Assembly (NCBI GenBank): GCA_019009955.1
Contig: CM032233.1
Coordinates: 117,123,501-117,187,500 of the forward strand
DNA: 64,000 nucleotides
Origin: Riptortus pedestris
Taxonomy: Eukaryota > Arthropoda > Insecta > Hemiptera > Alydidae
Reading direction: 5' to 3'
Shown here: positions 11,940 to 21,790 of the stretch, in pieces
Position numbering within the stretch: position 1 is the stretch's first letter
Layout of the letters: the number at the start of each line of letters is the position of its first letter
The notes under the pieces: model-generated
The model's input: the letters and a program-made list of their open reading frames with translations, nothing else
What the model was told of the DNA's origin: nothing
The model's database searches: none
Program-made: the position numbers and the translations under genes

Positions 11940-12549
11940 CACTCAACCCCCAAAAAAACCGGACACTTAGATTTAGTCTTATAATTTTGTTAAATACTTA
12001 ATATATATGTATATTAATCATTTTAATTAAAATAATTGGTTAATCTATAGGTTATTTAAACAAAATCTGCCAAAAGTGAATAATTTTTATTGATTATTTA
12101 CACAAAAATACAAAATTAAAAAGAAAAAGATAAATTAACACATTTAAAAAAAAAATTATTCTTCATTTTTATTACAGTGAATGGTAGACTTCGCTACTCC
12201 AAACGTTTCGTCAATGTAACGTAAGCTCCGGCCTTCCATCTAAGTTTGAAAGACCCATTATTCTGGACCGAAATAAAAATAAAACATTAATTAAAGAAAA
12301 TGCTTGGTTAATAATTAAAGATGTTTAAATGTGCGAAAAACTACTTACAGTTTAGTATAGATCAACTTCACGACACATATATCTAATCTGAGTTTTATCT
12401 AATTGTTTACTAATCCTGAAGGGATTAGTTCAATGGACTTAGACTCTAAATTCTCTGTAATAACTAGAATACCCACATAAAGAAAATTGCTGAAAATTAG
12501 CTTTTAATACGACAAAAATGAAGTGTCCGGTTTGTTTTGCGGTTGAGTG
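11940..12549 (-). mobile_element. Tc1/mariner-pogo-like MITE, copy A
   Basis: 610-bp element with inverted termini. The left end begins CACTCAACCCCC and contains AACCGGACACTT. The right end, read on minus, begins CACTCAACCGCAAAAC and contains AACCGGACACTT. It is flanked by TA on both sides and lies within a TA-rich tract, as expected for TA-target transposons. A near-identical second copy is at 53470-54092. It retains a short helix-turn-helix coding stretch but no catalytic domain, so it is a deletion derivative. Confidence 0.75.
12156..12239 (-). pseudogene. Transposase helix-turn-helix remnant (MITE copy A)
   Basis: A 27-codon open stretch reads MEGRSLRYIDETFGVAKSTI then HCNKNEE. The pattern G-R-S-L-R-Y-I-x-E-x-F-G-V-x-K-S-T-I-H is the classic recognition-helix motif of N-terminal DNA-binding domains in Tc1/mariner and pogo transposases. 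The same stretch survives in copy B at about 53735-53795 with a few substitutions (EGRSLRYIVETLGVAMSTIH). Nothing resembling a DDE/D domain follows. It shows the ancestry of the MITE rather than a functional product. Confidence 0.6.
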
Positions 12550-12610
<61 letters not shown>

Positions 12611-12786
12611 TATTTATTATTATTTTATTTATTGCTAACAAGGAATTTCTTTATAGCAAGGCGTAGGCCTTATATAATGAGGTTAGTTATTCTATGTTAG
12701 TAGCTTTATATATATATACAAACAAGAATTGAGTATAACTGACTAGAATTTACATTAAAATTTTTAGAAAAATCTTTATATGTATG

Positions 12787-12836
<50 letters not shown>

Positions 12837-14499
12837 GATCTAAGTTAATGTATTTTCTTAATTTTCACTAACAAATTATGAGTTGGACAGGACACCGTTC
12901 TTTTGTCAGTTTATGTTGGCTTAGTGCCATACGGAGCTCAAACAACTCTTGATTTCTCACCAATCTTTCTGATACCTTTATTGTTGGACAGTCTGGTGCA
13001 GAGAACAGCAGAAGAACCGATCTCAACATCCTCCGCTCTTCCTCCTCGTGCAAATCAGCATTTCTCATTTAGCAGAACAATCACGAGGGTCAGCCTAAAA
13101 GTGCAATAACATTATTTCTGAATAGCTTGAAAATATATTTTACACCATAGACATAAAAAAAAGAAAAAAAAAAATAGACGTACACCAAAAATTAATGTAA
13201 GACGAACATGACTGCTCTTGTGTAACTAATGCATAGTTTATTGAACTCGGGGTATTAAATAGCTTACGCTAAAATTAAAGCCTACGTTCCAAAATAACTA
13301 AAATAAAATAAGAAGGAATAAAGTTTTAAAGAAAGGGGGACATAGGAAGTAGTAATTTTCCCAGTTCTTATTTAATTTTTCAAAATAGAGATCCTACTGA
13401 TTAGATTATTTGCCATAATTTAATTTTATGCCTCTTTATCAATTTTTTTATCATTATTATTTTTTTTTATTTTAGTTTTAGTTTTCCTTCCAAATTCCCT
13501 CTCCAACTTATCATATTTTCACAATAATCTGAAGTCTAAGAAATGATACACACCTTAAATACTTTGCATGCTTTAATTCGGGCCTTTACTAGGGTGAAAT
13601 AGGGAGTAAATTTTAAAACGTGGTTATCATATTCCTGTTTGTCCATTACACTTGTTGGTGGCCTTTGTAAATGAATCAAGAATATCTTTTCCAAGTTTAA
13701 TCATGGGATAATTGCTTAATTTATCCAGGACCCGCATGACAGACTTTTTTTAAACTCTTTGTTGGTGAAGTAATAGAAAATTTTAGATTTAAAAATGTTA
13801 TTTCAAATAACAGTGCTTAATAAAATAGTCCATTTATGTTTAATATTTTCTCAAAACAAAAGTTACCTTAGATGGTTACCATTGTACTTTTAACGAGCTA
13901 TTTTTATATTTTCTCAGTGACATGGATAATCTCCAGTGGGAAAGTAAATTCTCACGGTGTTGTCTTGAGCTACTTTTTATGTGAGTGCCGAGTTTTATTG
14001 CAATTTGCATTGATGAATAGTTCAAAATAGTTATACTGTATTTCCTCATATCTCCGTTATCATCGAGTACCGAAGAACCGAATATACATTAAAACTTATT
14101 TATTTCACAAGAACTGAACAATCCATCGAAGAGCGTTCATTTTTGAATCTTAATAATCGATTTGTTTCTCTCCCAGCTTGGGGTCACCAGTTTATTATCT
14201 CTTGTTTCTCCTGAATAAAATGTAACTAAAAATCTTTAGTAGAAGTCGGAATGAAAAAAAAACATTATTTTTAAAAATAAGACAACACTTATATTTAAAA
14301 AGACACTTTTGATCGAGGTTGTAGATAGCTTTATCGTCGTCGGCAAGAATACTAATAACGCAGGTAATCTGAAATATGTTGAGCTACTGAGATCATTTTA
14401 CAAATTAAACTTACATTGTCCTATCGTCTATTATTTCGTAAAACTTAATTCCGGTGTCGCTTACAACACACCAAAATAACACTAATGTAGTTTTTTCTA
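12550..14499. other. Gene-poor DNA with (TA)n tracts and an H relic
   Basis: Contains (TA)n at about 12558-12606 and 12787-12831. A degenerate H hairpin end lies at about 13695-13750 ('atgggataattgcttaattt', 'aggacccgcatgacagactt'). Overlapping open stretches on both strands at 12868-13109 have no recognisable motif. At about 13920-13980 a CAG acceptor-like site and a GTGAGT are spaced like a small exon, but 'cgagttttattgcaattt' and 'tatctccgttat' around it look like repeat DNA. Confidence 0.4.
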
Positions 14500-15210
14500 T
14501 CTAATATATAAAATTTCCATGTCACAATGTTAGTTAGCGTACTCCTCCGAAACGGCTTTACCGATGTTTACCAAATTTTATATGCGTACGTATTCAGTAG
14601 GTCTGAGAATCGGCTACTATCTATTTTTCATACCCCTAAGTGATAAGGGTTGTTCACCCTTAACATTTTTTTTTTAATTTTTGGACGAAATTTTTTGTTT
14701 TTATTTTTTTATAATGTGGTATTATAAAATACATACAACCCTAAATTTTTACCTTTTTATCACCAACCCCTATTTTTTTATAGCCATTTTAGTAATTTAA
14801 TCAGTATCATCCCGCTCGATAACTGATCAATTATAGTGTTTTTAACTGTACTTCGATTAAAATTTCAATTTGCAATGACAATCAACAAATCCCAAGGCCA
14901 AACGATGTCTATTTGTGGCTTAGATTTGAGTACACCATGTTTTTCACACGGGCAATTGTACGTAGCATGCTCTCGAGTGGGTAAACCATCCAGTTTGTTT
15001 GTGCTCGCTAAAGATGGGCTAACAAAAAATATTGTTCACGCTATAGCATTAAAAGATTGATGTTGTTTGTTAGTGTTACTGTCGTAATTAATATGTGATA
15101 TGTAATTTTAAGAAATAAACTAAAATAACTTAAAAATAATATTGTTTGGCGTTTGTTATTTTTATATTCCCTTACCGTTCATAGCGCTCCAAGCCTATCT
15201 CATGCATATA

Positions 15211-15244
<34 letters not shown>

Positions 15245-15336
15245 ATAATAAGTAAGTTACTTTTTGCCTACACTAGAATTTATCTAGAAACTAGAAATAA
15301 TTTATATGGCAAAACAACGTTTGCCGGGTTATCTAG
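14500..15336 (+). mobile_element. Canonical Helitron, decayed
   Basis: Starts with TC (TCTAATATATAAAATTTCC) directly after an A at 14499 and ends with CTAG directly before a T at 15337, the A|T insertion site and TC...CTRR termini of Helitron1 elements. A hairpin GGCAAA-ACAACG-TTTGCC at 15308-15325 lies 7 bases before CTAG. The 5' region ('cgaaacggctttaccgatg', 'ttaccaaattttat') resembles the leading part of common insect Helitrons. It contains a helicase C-terminal fragment and a (CA)n tract at about 15211-15241. At 837 bp almost all of the RepHel gene is lost. There is no target duplication, as expected. Confidence 0.85.
14836..15060 (+). pseudogene. Helitron PIF1-type helicase C-terminal fragment
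   Basis: About 65 codons, ending in TGA at 15058-15060, encode the end of a RepHel helicase: FQFAMTINKSQGQTMSIC, then HGQLYVACSRVGKPSSLFVL. AMTINKSQGQT and GQLYVACSRVG are the final helicase motifs (V/VI region) of the SF1/PIF1 helicase module in Helitron replicases, with the SR arginine present. The Walker A/B motifs and the whole HUH Rep nuclease are missing. It lies in sense orientation between the Helitron termini, 276 bp before the CTAG end, which is where the RepHel gene should finish. The first residues (MFLTVLRLK) are probably not original coding. It is a relic with no expected activity. Confidence 0.88.
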
Positions 15337-16559
15337 TATTAATATAAATATCATTTATGAAATACAGTGAAGTAGGCAAAAGCCCAAAAATTAACAAATT
15401 CCCAAATAATTATACTGAATCAAATACCAGCTATTTTAATATTATTATGAAAACTCATTGAATAAGGGGGGAAAAATACCTGAAACTGATGGCCTATATA
15501 GTTCTTGCTCCATCAACATGGAGGGATGATCGATGTGTTGTATTTTTCTCCACTAGTTCTCAATTTAAAAGCCTGAAAAAAAATGAATTTATTTTGTTAA
15601 TGGCTAAGATTGTTAATTGTCTAGGCATTCATATTAATAATAAAGTCTTCATAATAATTCTATTTCGTCTGATATGTAGTTCATTAAATTTATTTAATAG
15701 CAAAATTCTTTTAAAATCCATAAATAAATATATTCAGATTTTTATGCTTCTCTGTACCTAATTAATGGTGTAGAGATGAGTCTTGGACAATTACACATTA
15801 CTTTCTTTTTCTCACGTAAACCGTAACTACCTGAAATAATTAGCATATGATGGGGTAAATGGGACCATGAATTTTAAATTTTTATCAGTCATTAATAGGT
15901 ATATTTATAAGGAATCAGTTGATGTCGCATACTCTATCATTATTATAATATATATCCCACTGACTTAAGTCTTCATATTAATTAATATCTAGGGGAAAAT
16001 AATGTGTATAGTACACCAGTGAACCTTGATAACAATGAAAATATAGAGTACTTAATGAACATTTCAAATTATATGGGGTGATAGGAGCATGCATAGAAAA
16101 GCATCATTAAGCCACGATAGTCGAAGTAAGTGAATTCGAATCATAGAATGAACTATTCTTATAAATGGAGTGTCATTCTTTTTTGTAATGCACCATGAAT
16201 GTGAAATTAACACGCCCACATCCTGAAGTTGTTTTAAATGCGAAGTGAGCTTGGGAAGTGAGTGCAGCAAGACGAAGTCAAGAATATCGATTTTCTAAAA
16301 GAGGTCAGTAAGCAGGGGGTGGCTAATGTGAAGGTCACTGATTACACATCCGGAAGAGAAAAACAGATTCATATTTTCTTAAGATGAGCCCGAAGAGATT
16401 ACTCTGAAAGAGTCCTGTATATCTGAAACCCAGCCTAGTAAATCCTTTTTTTTTTCTTTTTTTTTCTGAGTCACAGCAAAAAAGATCTCACAAAACGAAC
16501 CAAGGGAAAAGAAAACAAAAGGCTGGTGTTTGTAGACACCAAGGTTGAGCCGAGAGGCC
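15337..16559. other. No supported gene
   Basis: Unique AT-rich DNA. Open stretches at 15489-15761 (plus) and 16064-16270 (minus, contains LTSHLKQLQDVGVLISHSW) have no motif I recognise. Confidence 0.35.
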
Positions 16560-16579
16560 CCCTTTGCTGTATCAGTGAT

Positions 16580-16995
16580 ACTATTTTAAGGGGGAGTTGT
16601 GATTAATTACAACACAGTACTGTACAATTTTTATTTTTTGTGAACTTCTTTAGGGTAGCTGGTTTACCCTTTGGATCCGATAGGGAAAGAAGGAAATAGG
16701 TGATGGAGATAGTAGAAGATGAGAAGACGAAGGAAAAGACTGCCGGTATTCCGGCAGTGACTAAACTTATTTATTTACATATATATACATATTTACATTA
16801 CTTTTATTTACATTGTTTGTTATTTGTTATATACATTTGTTGGGACTAGGGTAGGATAGTGATGTCAATGAGTTGCACTCTATTTCCTCGATTTCCTTGC
16901 CAGTTTTCAGGGAGGAGGGGAGGGACGAGTGTTGAGAATAGTGGGTTAGGGAGATACTGGAGTGAGTCGAAGAATTTCACATGGTGCTACAGCCA
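16580..16995 (+). repeat. Possible LTR with adjoining polypurine tract
   Basis: A purine run AAGGGGGAG at about 16589-16597 is followed at once by TTGTGATTAATTACAACACA, reminiscent of a polypurine tract next to the TG start of a copia-type LTR. Downstream is the perfect hairpin CTGCCGG-TATT-CCGGCAG (about 16740-16757). At about 16979 there is TTTCACA followed by TGGTGCTACAGC, which could be an LTR end and a primer site. A retroelement cannot have both in this order unless this is a 3' LTR with chance similarity beyond it. No second LTR copy is present, so the call is tentative. Confidence 0.25.
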
Positions 16996-17109
16996 TTGTC
17001 TGTGTACATACTGATAGCAGCAATAGACTGCTGTCTATATTCATGCAGCTTACCGAAAGTTAAATGAAACAGGCTATAGTTGATATAATTATTATGCAAT
17101 GTATCTCAA

Positions 17110-18038
17110 AATTAAAAAATCCGTCACAAAATGGCTGCGTAAACTAAGGAGATTTCCCACGCGAAGGTTTACAATAGATAAATATAAATACTGGTAACAC
17201 TACCGTGAATGTTAAGTGAATAAATACAAACGGTAATGAGAACATCTTTCAGTCAATTTAGAATACTAGTTAATAATCTCTACATCGAAAAGCGGCTGAA
17301 TTGTAAACAAACAGGCCCGCCAACCTCGTAGCGTTGAATAGACAGTTAGACCCGAAAGACAAAACAATTAATGAAATATATCGGAATATAAAATATTAAT
17401 TTTCTTGAGAACAATTTACTAAAGCTAGTGCTGTAATTTGCAATGAACCAGAAACAGTATTATCTCAATCACTTAAATTTTAGTAATCCAAGAACAAAAT
17501 GGGGAGGGGGGGGGGTCAACAGAACGCATTTGCATATATCTCACAAAATAAAGGTTCAATGAAAACAATATTTCGTATTTCACCTTGTAATGAAGTGGTT
17601 CATGAAATAACAGCTTATTGATGAAGGATGAAAACTGAAAAATGCAAATATCTCAGCTAATGTTCAGGATAGAGAAGACATGTATATAAGAATATTTATA
17701 GTAAATTTAATTTTAAATAAGATTGGTTCTACACAATTTTTCGATCCGACGAATAGTAACAGAAATATTTCGAATTTTCAAAATTCCTCTCCTTTAAACC
17801 CCCTCCCCCCCCCCCTGGTGCGATTTCAGCGTTTAACGAACTTTAACTTACTTTTTACATAAAACGGCTAAATATCGAGTTTGGTAATAACAATAATTGC
17901 GACCGCGAGAGCGGTAACAGACACACACACACACACACTGTTTGAATCTCATTTTCGTCCTCGTCTAGGTAGGATCGATAGACATATGACGAAACATTTC
18001 GAAAATCGCGCCATGAGTACGACCTCAATAGCTGATTT
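17110..18038 (-). mobile_element. Family H element, long subfamily, end truncated
   Basis: Hairpin end at the left (ATCCGTCAC...GGCTGCGTAAAC, then AGATTTCCCACGCGAAGG). The long body includes 'taatgagaacatctttcagt', 'acaggcccgccaacctcgta', 'taatccaagaacaaaatggg' and 'gcgaccgcgagagcggtaac'. A (CA)n tract (about 17921-17938) replaces the usual (TA)n. The right end stops inside the palindrome ('aatagctgattt' at 18038), joining unrelated DNA. Confidence 0.75.
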
Positions 18039-18121
18039 AAGTAATTTATAATTTTAATAAATAAATTGTATTTTATCATCTAAAGGAAGTAATATTGAAT
18101 TACCCATTAAAATAACTTTAA

Positions 18122-18188
18122 AGTCAATAAGGCACCTCAGCAATATTCTTCATCATCAGGAACTTATCAGTAGCTTGGTCACACATCT
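18122..18188 (-). CDS. Candidate terminal exon of an unknown gene
   Basis: On the minus strand a strong acceptor (CATTCTTTTTTTTATTTTAG) is followed at once by an open stretch reading MCDQATDKFLMMKNIAEVPY and a TGA stop. The stretch is short (20 codons) but has ordinary non-repetitive amino-acid content, unlike translations of the nearby repeats. An ATTAAA-type poly(A) signal lies about 70 bp downstream. The reading phase is unknown, and the apparent ATG at the acceptor need not be a start. I cannot link it to a protein family, and its relation to the other minus-strand candidates at 26.7 and 27.7 kb is untested. It could be chance, since T-rich acceptor-like tracts are common here. Confidence 0.3.
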
Positions 18189-18967
18189 AAAATAAAAAAA
18201 AGAATGAATTAATTATGTATCAAATGGAAAACAAAACGCCTCATTGGTTTTGAGTCATCATATTAGAGATATTCAAATATGATTTCAATCCTTTATTACG
18301 AATATTTCAATATACCACTCTAATAACTTAAAATTAAAATAATAACTAATGAAACGAAAATATAAAAGTATGGTTGTTTTCATATGTTATAGAGGTCTAT
18401 TATGATTGAATAATGAGATGGGGTGGTGTGCTAAATTTCATTGAGAATCTACTTTTATTTTCTGTAATAATAAAGTAGTTCGGGTTAGAACAGATGTGGC
18501 AAATTGATATTAAATTCCATAAATAAATAAATAAAAACGATTAAATAGGTACAATTATAGGTTATATTTCATTTTCATCCTTTTGAGCAAGTATTCTCAG
18601 ATACCCCAATGTTACAGAAGTACTGAGTAAATATTAGAAAGCTTATTTCGTTTAAAAATTAAAAACAACATGTTTTTTCTAATCTTACAAAAATTACTTT
18701 ATAAACTATAAAATCTATCTATTTGGCACACTTCAAAGTTTCACTAATCTAATCATTTCCATACCCGTACGAATGAGAAATTATTTGACAGGAATATCAA
18801 TTAAAGAAAAATGTGTTTGCCTTTCACATTTTTTGACATGATGCATAATAGTGGAGCTATTTTTGATTTCACAACTTACCCCTACTCTATAGGTTTTAAA
18901 AATTAGCAAAGCTGATCGTATTTTCTAAATTGTAAGGCCTGGTGATGTAATCCTCCTTCATTATAAG
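18189..18967. other. No supported gene
   Basis: AT-rich unique DNA upstream (on minus) of the candidate exon; would be intronic if that exon is real. Confidence 0.3.
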
Positions 18968-19330
18968 TTAATCAGCTAACACCGTTTTTACTTGTGTGCA
19001 GTCAGTTAATATGTGTTTTACAGTCAGCGTTCTGTTGCAGTAGCAACATATAGGTTCATCTTGTCTGCTCATTAGATATGAATGTGTTAGTCTAGTGTGC
19101 TCTGTGCATAGGCTTGTAAGTACAATTTCTTTCCTTCTAGTGTCTATTACTTGAAGTCCAGTTGAGCGTGTTTGATTTGATTTCTCTAAGTTTACTGTCA
19201 GTGTTACCCCATAAATTATTCCAGTCATTAATTGCGAGTTTTCTTATTTGAGAGAAAGCGTCTTGGTGAGGTATATCCAAAAAATCTATTTGTTCAAGTT
19301 CAGCTGATTGTTTTGTTTGATTTGTCCACT
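18968..19330 (-). pseudogene. Non-LTR retrotransposon (I/Jockey-type) 3' end, broken
   Basis: Minus-strand coding remnant of the region after the reverse transcriptase in I/Nimb/Jockey-like LINEs. One frame (about 19310-19180) reads IPHQDAFSQIRKLAINDWNN then LWGNTDSKLREIK. After a frameshift a second frame reads RRKEIVLTSLCTEHTRLTHS, YLMSRQDEPICCYCNRTLTV and KHILTDC. The pattern RR-x-E-x-VL-x-(R/S)L...HTRLTH...C-x2-C...L-T-V-x-H-I-L-x-x-C is the conserved HTxLTH/CCHC tail of these proteins. The better-preserved RLRIGHT of the 41.3 kb copy has decayed to SLCTEHT here. RT and endonuclease are absent, consistent with 5' truncation. Confidence 0.82.
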
Positions 19331-19904
19331 ATATTAATTTGAGATATGCCCACATGGCCGGGTTTTCGAAGAATAGACCACTTCTTCAGAGCAGTCATGA
19401 GTAAATTATGCGACTGAAGTGGCGTCCTATGGTTTGAAACATGTAGAGCAAATGAAAGGATGGAACGGATATTAATGTTTTTGTGGTGTTATAAAACTGC
19501 AGTGGCAATAGGGAGTTTTAGCCTCTAAGAAGAGCCGATTCTGTAAATATTAAAAAGAGAAGTGAGTAAAATATACCAATAATTTCAACGTTTCCAGAGC
19601 TGACCTAAATTGATGTGGGAAGGTCGTAATGTGTGCTTTTTTTTTGAAGTGAAAACATCTTTAGGCACGTTGTGCACCCCGTAAGGAAGCATTTGCGGGA
19701 GAGGAAAAAAGTATGAAATCGCGACACCGCCACCGCCACCACTAGTACTCAACTCAAAGCTAAAGGAGCTTCTTTTCTTCATAACTCCTGAACCAAATTA
19801 GCTAGAGTTTTCGTTCGCATACCATTTTAAAGAGGACAAAACCAGCATCATTTCGTTTACAGATACTATATATCTACCATTTTTATTTTCATAGATATTT
19901 TAAT

Positions 19905-19985
19905 CCGAAGTTTAAATAAATTCGAATATTTAAATAAATAAATTCGAATATTTAAATAAATTCCGATATTTAAATAAATTCGAAT
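19905..19985. repeat. AT-rich minisatellite
   Basis: About four tandem copies of a ~20-bp unit 'atttaaataaattcgaat' with small variations. Confidence 0.85.
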
Positions 19986-20534
19986 CAAAACTGTTTGTAT
20001 CCTACTTTAGCTACCATATACCGATTGTATCAGTTTTAGAAATTGGTGATGATGCTGGCAGTGATGATGGTGCAAGAGTTGTTGAAATTATGGATAGAAA
20101 TTGATTTTTCTGAGTGTACTTAACTTATTTTTGTAAAGCATTTGTAATAATTCTGAAATGTATTTTTTTTCTTTTATGTAAAATAACTGAAATAATTATG
20201 TATAGTATTTTATATTGATAAATAAAACAATTCGTGGTACATTATTTTTTTTATCACTATTATTTTTGTCATTTCATTTTTTCATGTAAAATAGAACATA
20301 ACTGTTACTTATTGATAAATAACTAAAAATATTTTTAAAATAAGACTTCGCAAAAAAAATTTCTCGGCAGTGCCAAAATTGAGCGATCAAAGCTAAAGGA
20401 GTTTTCACTTTTACCGGCAGTCCCCTGACTGCTTTTCTTTTTTTTTTGCTTAGGGCTGTATTTTTTTCTGACCGTATTTATTTTATCCTTTTATGAAAAA
20501 TGTGTGATAAATAAAAATAAAAAAAGAGCCCCTC
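19986..20534. other. No supported gene
   Basis: AT-rich unique DNA with several poly(T)/poly(A) runs; no exon-like stretch noticed. Confidence 0.3.
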
Positions 20535-20765
20535 TTAGGTATGAGGGTGTTTGTGTGTGAGGGTAATGGGGTGAAGGAAGAGGCTCAAGGAGGGTGGTCT
20601 GGCGGCTGGCTGTATCTGATTGGTCAAGGTAGGGGTTGCCATGGCGACTGGGTAAGGAGGGGTCCTCAAGTCAGCAGCTAAGAAGAAAATCAATATCGGC
20701 ATCCTGTCTTGTGGTACGGCCATGTTCGTGACGTCACCGGCTCCACTCCCTACAATAAAGGACAT
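20535..20765. promoter_or_regulatory. GC-richer island with CCAAT, X-box-like and CRE motifs
   Basis: This 230-bp island stands out from its AT-rich surroundings. In order it holds an inverted CCAAT box (ATTGG, 20619-20623), GTTGCCATGGCGAC (20635-20648; an RFX X-box with one mismatch to the palindromic form, also readable as a YY1/Pho-type GCCATGGCG core) and a perfect 10-bp palindrome GTGACGTCAC (20728-20737), the full CRE/ATF site. CCAAT, X-box and CRE within ~120 bp is a typical TATA-less promoter arrangement in animals. No transcription start or first exon can be placed. The open frame on minus here (20535-20765) is probably a by-product of GC content. Confidence 0.4.
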
Positions 20766-21122
20766 TTTTTATTCGAACAGATAAGACACCGGTTTCTTCA
20801 CTCCATCACATTATAATAGCCGCTAAAAACTAGTCTACGTCTTCAGAATTAAATTTAAAAAATACACTCTCATCATATTGCTCTTAGTTTCATTAAAAAA
20901 AAAAAAAATTAAATACTGTACTGGAATCTTTTAGGACTGTATAACGAGACAACAGAAATGTAATTTGAGATCAGTAACGAAGTATTTATTCCAAAAGAAT
21001 GGAGCAAATAATTATCTCTTATAACACTTGAAACTGGCCACAGAATGTATCAAGAATGTTTTGATGAGGGAGAGGATCAAATTTGAAGTGACACTTGCTA
21101 TCACATTTTTTTTCACCGCATT

Positions 21123-21790
21123 TTAGCAGATTTCCCTTAAGGAGGGGGATTTTTGAAAATTCGAAATATCTCAGATACTATAAGTCGAATAGAAACATTA
21201 TATAGAACCAATCGTATTGAAAATTAAATGTGCTATACATATTGGTTAATGATTTTTATAAATTTGTTCTCTATCTTGAATATTAACCAAAATATTTGCA
21301 TTTTTCAGCCTTAAGCAAACCCCCACTTCTACTCATGCTACATAAACAATACTCCGTTATATAATAAAACACTATATTCTAAGCTTAAATACCAGATATT
21401 GTTTTCAAGAGTGCTATTATACGAGATACATGCAAAAATGTTCTGGTGACCTCCCTCCTCTTAAGTTCTTGGACTACTAAAATTTGATTGATTGAGATAA
21501 AAATTATTCTGATTCATTATAAATTCCAGTAATAGATATATTAAATAGTTTTCGATAAAATTAATATTTTATATTCTGATATATTTCAGTAATTGTTTTT
21601 CTTTCCGGTGAGAAGTTGGCAGACCTTTTTTTTTTTTACATTTCAGGCATTTCCTGTAGGGAGGTTTCTTATTATCGTTTGTATTTATTCACTTAATATT
21701 GGCGGTGCTGTTGTGTTACCATTATGTAGATTTATCTATTGTTAAACTTCACGAGGGAAATCTGCTTAGTTTACGCAGCCCCTGCGTGAC
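21123..21790 (+). mobile_element. Family H element with internal deletion, long subfamily
   Basis: The palindromic end (AGCAGATTTCCCTTAAGG) is joined directly to the G-rich block ('agggggatttttgaaaattc'), so the conserved 100-bp block and the (TA)n tract are missing. The rest follows consensus to the hairpin end GGGAAATCTGC, ACGCAGCCCCTGCGTGAC at about 21752-21790. The GACGGAC-Tn terminus is changed to GACTTC. Confidence 0.75.

Noticed and set aside
12518..12700. IYIYIY-type small proteins (also 1363, 31667, 32517, 36458, 52788, 53292, 54055, 60681)
   Set aside because: Translations of (TA)n, (CA)n or (TG)n tracts embedded in repeats.
13920..13980. Small exon between a CAG acceptor and GTGAGT donor
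   Set aside because: Flanking text ('gagttttattgcaattt', 'tatctccgttat') looks like dispersed repeat, and two frames are open by chance over only ~60 bp.
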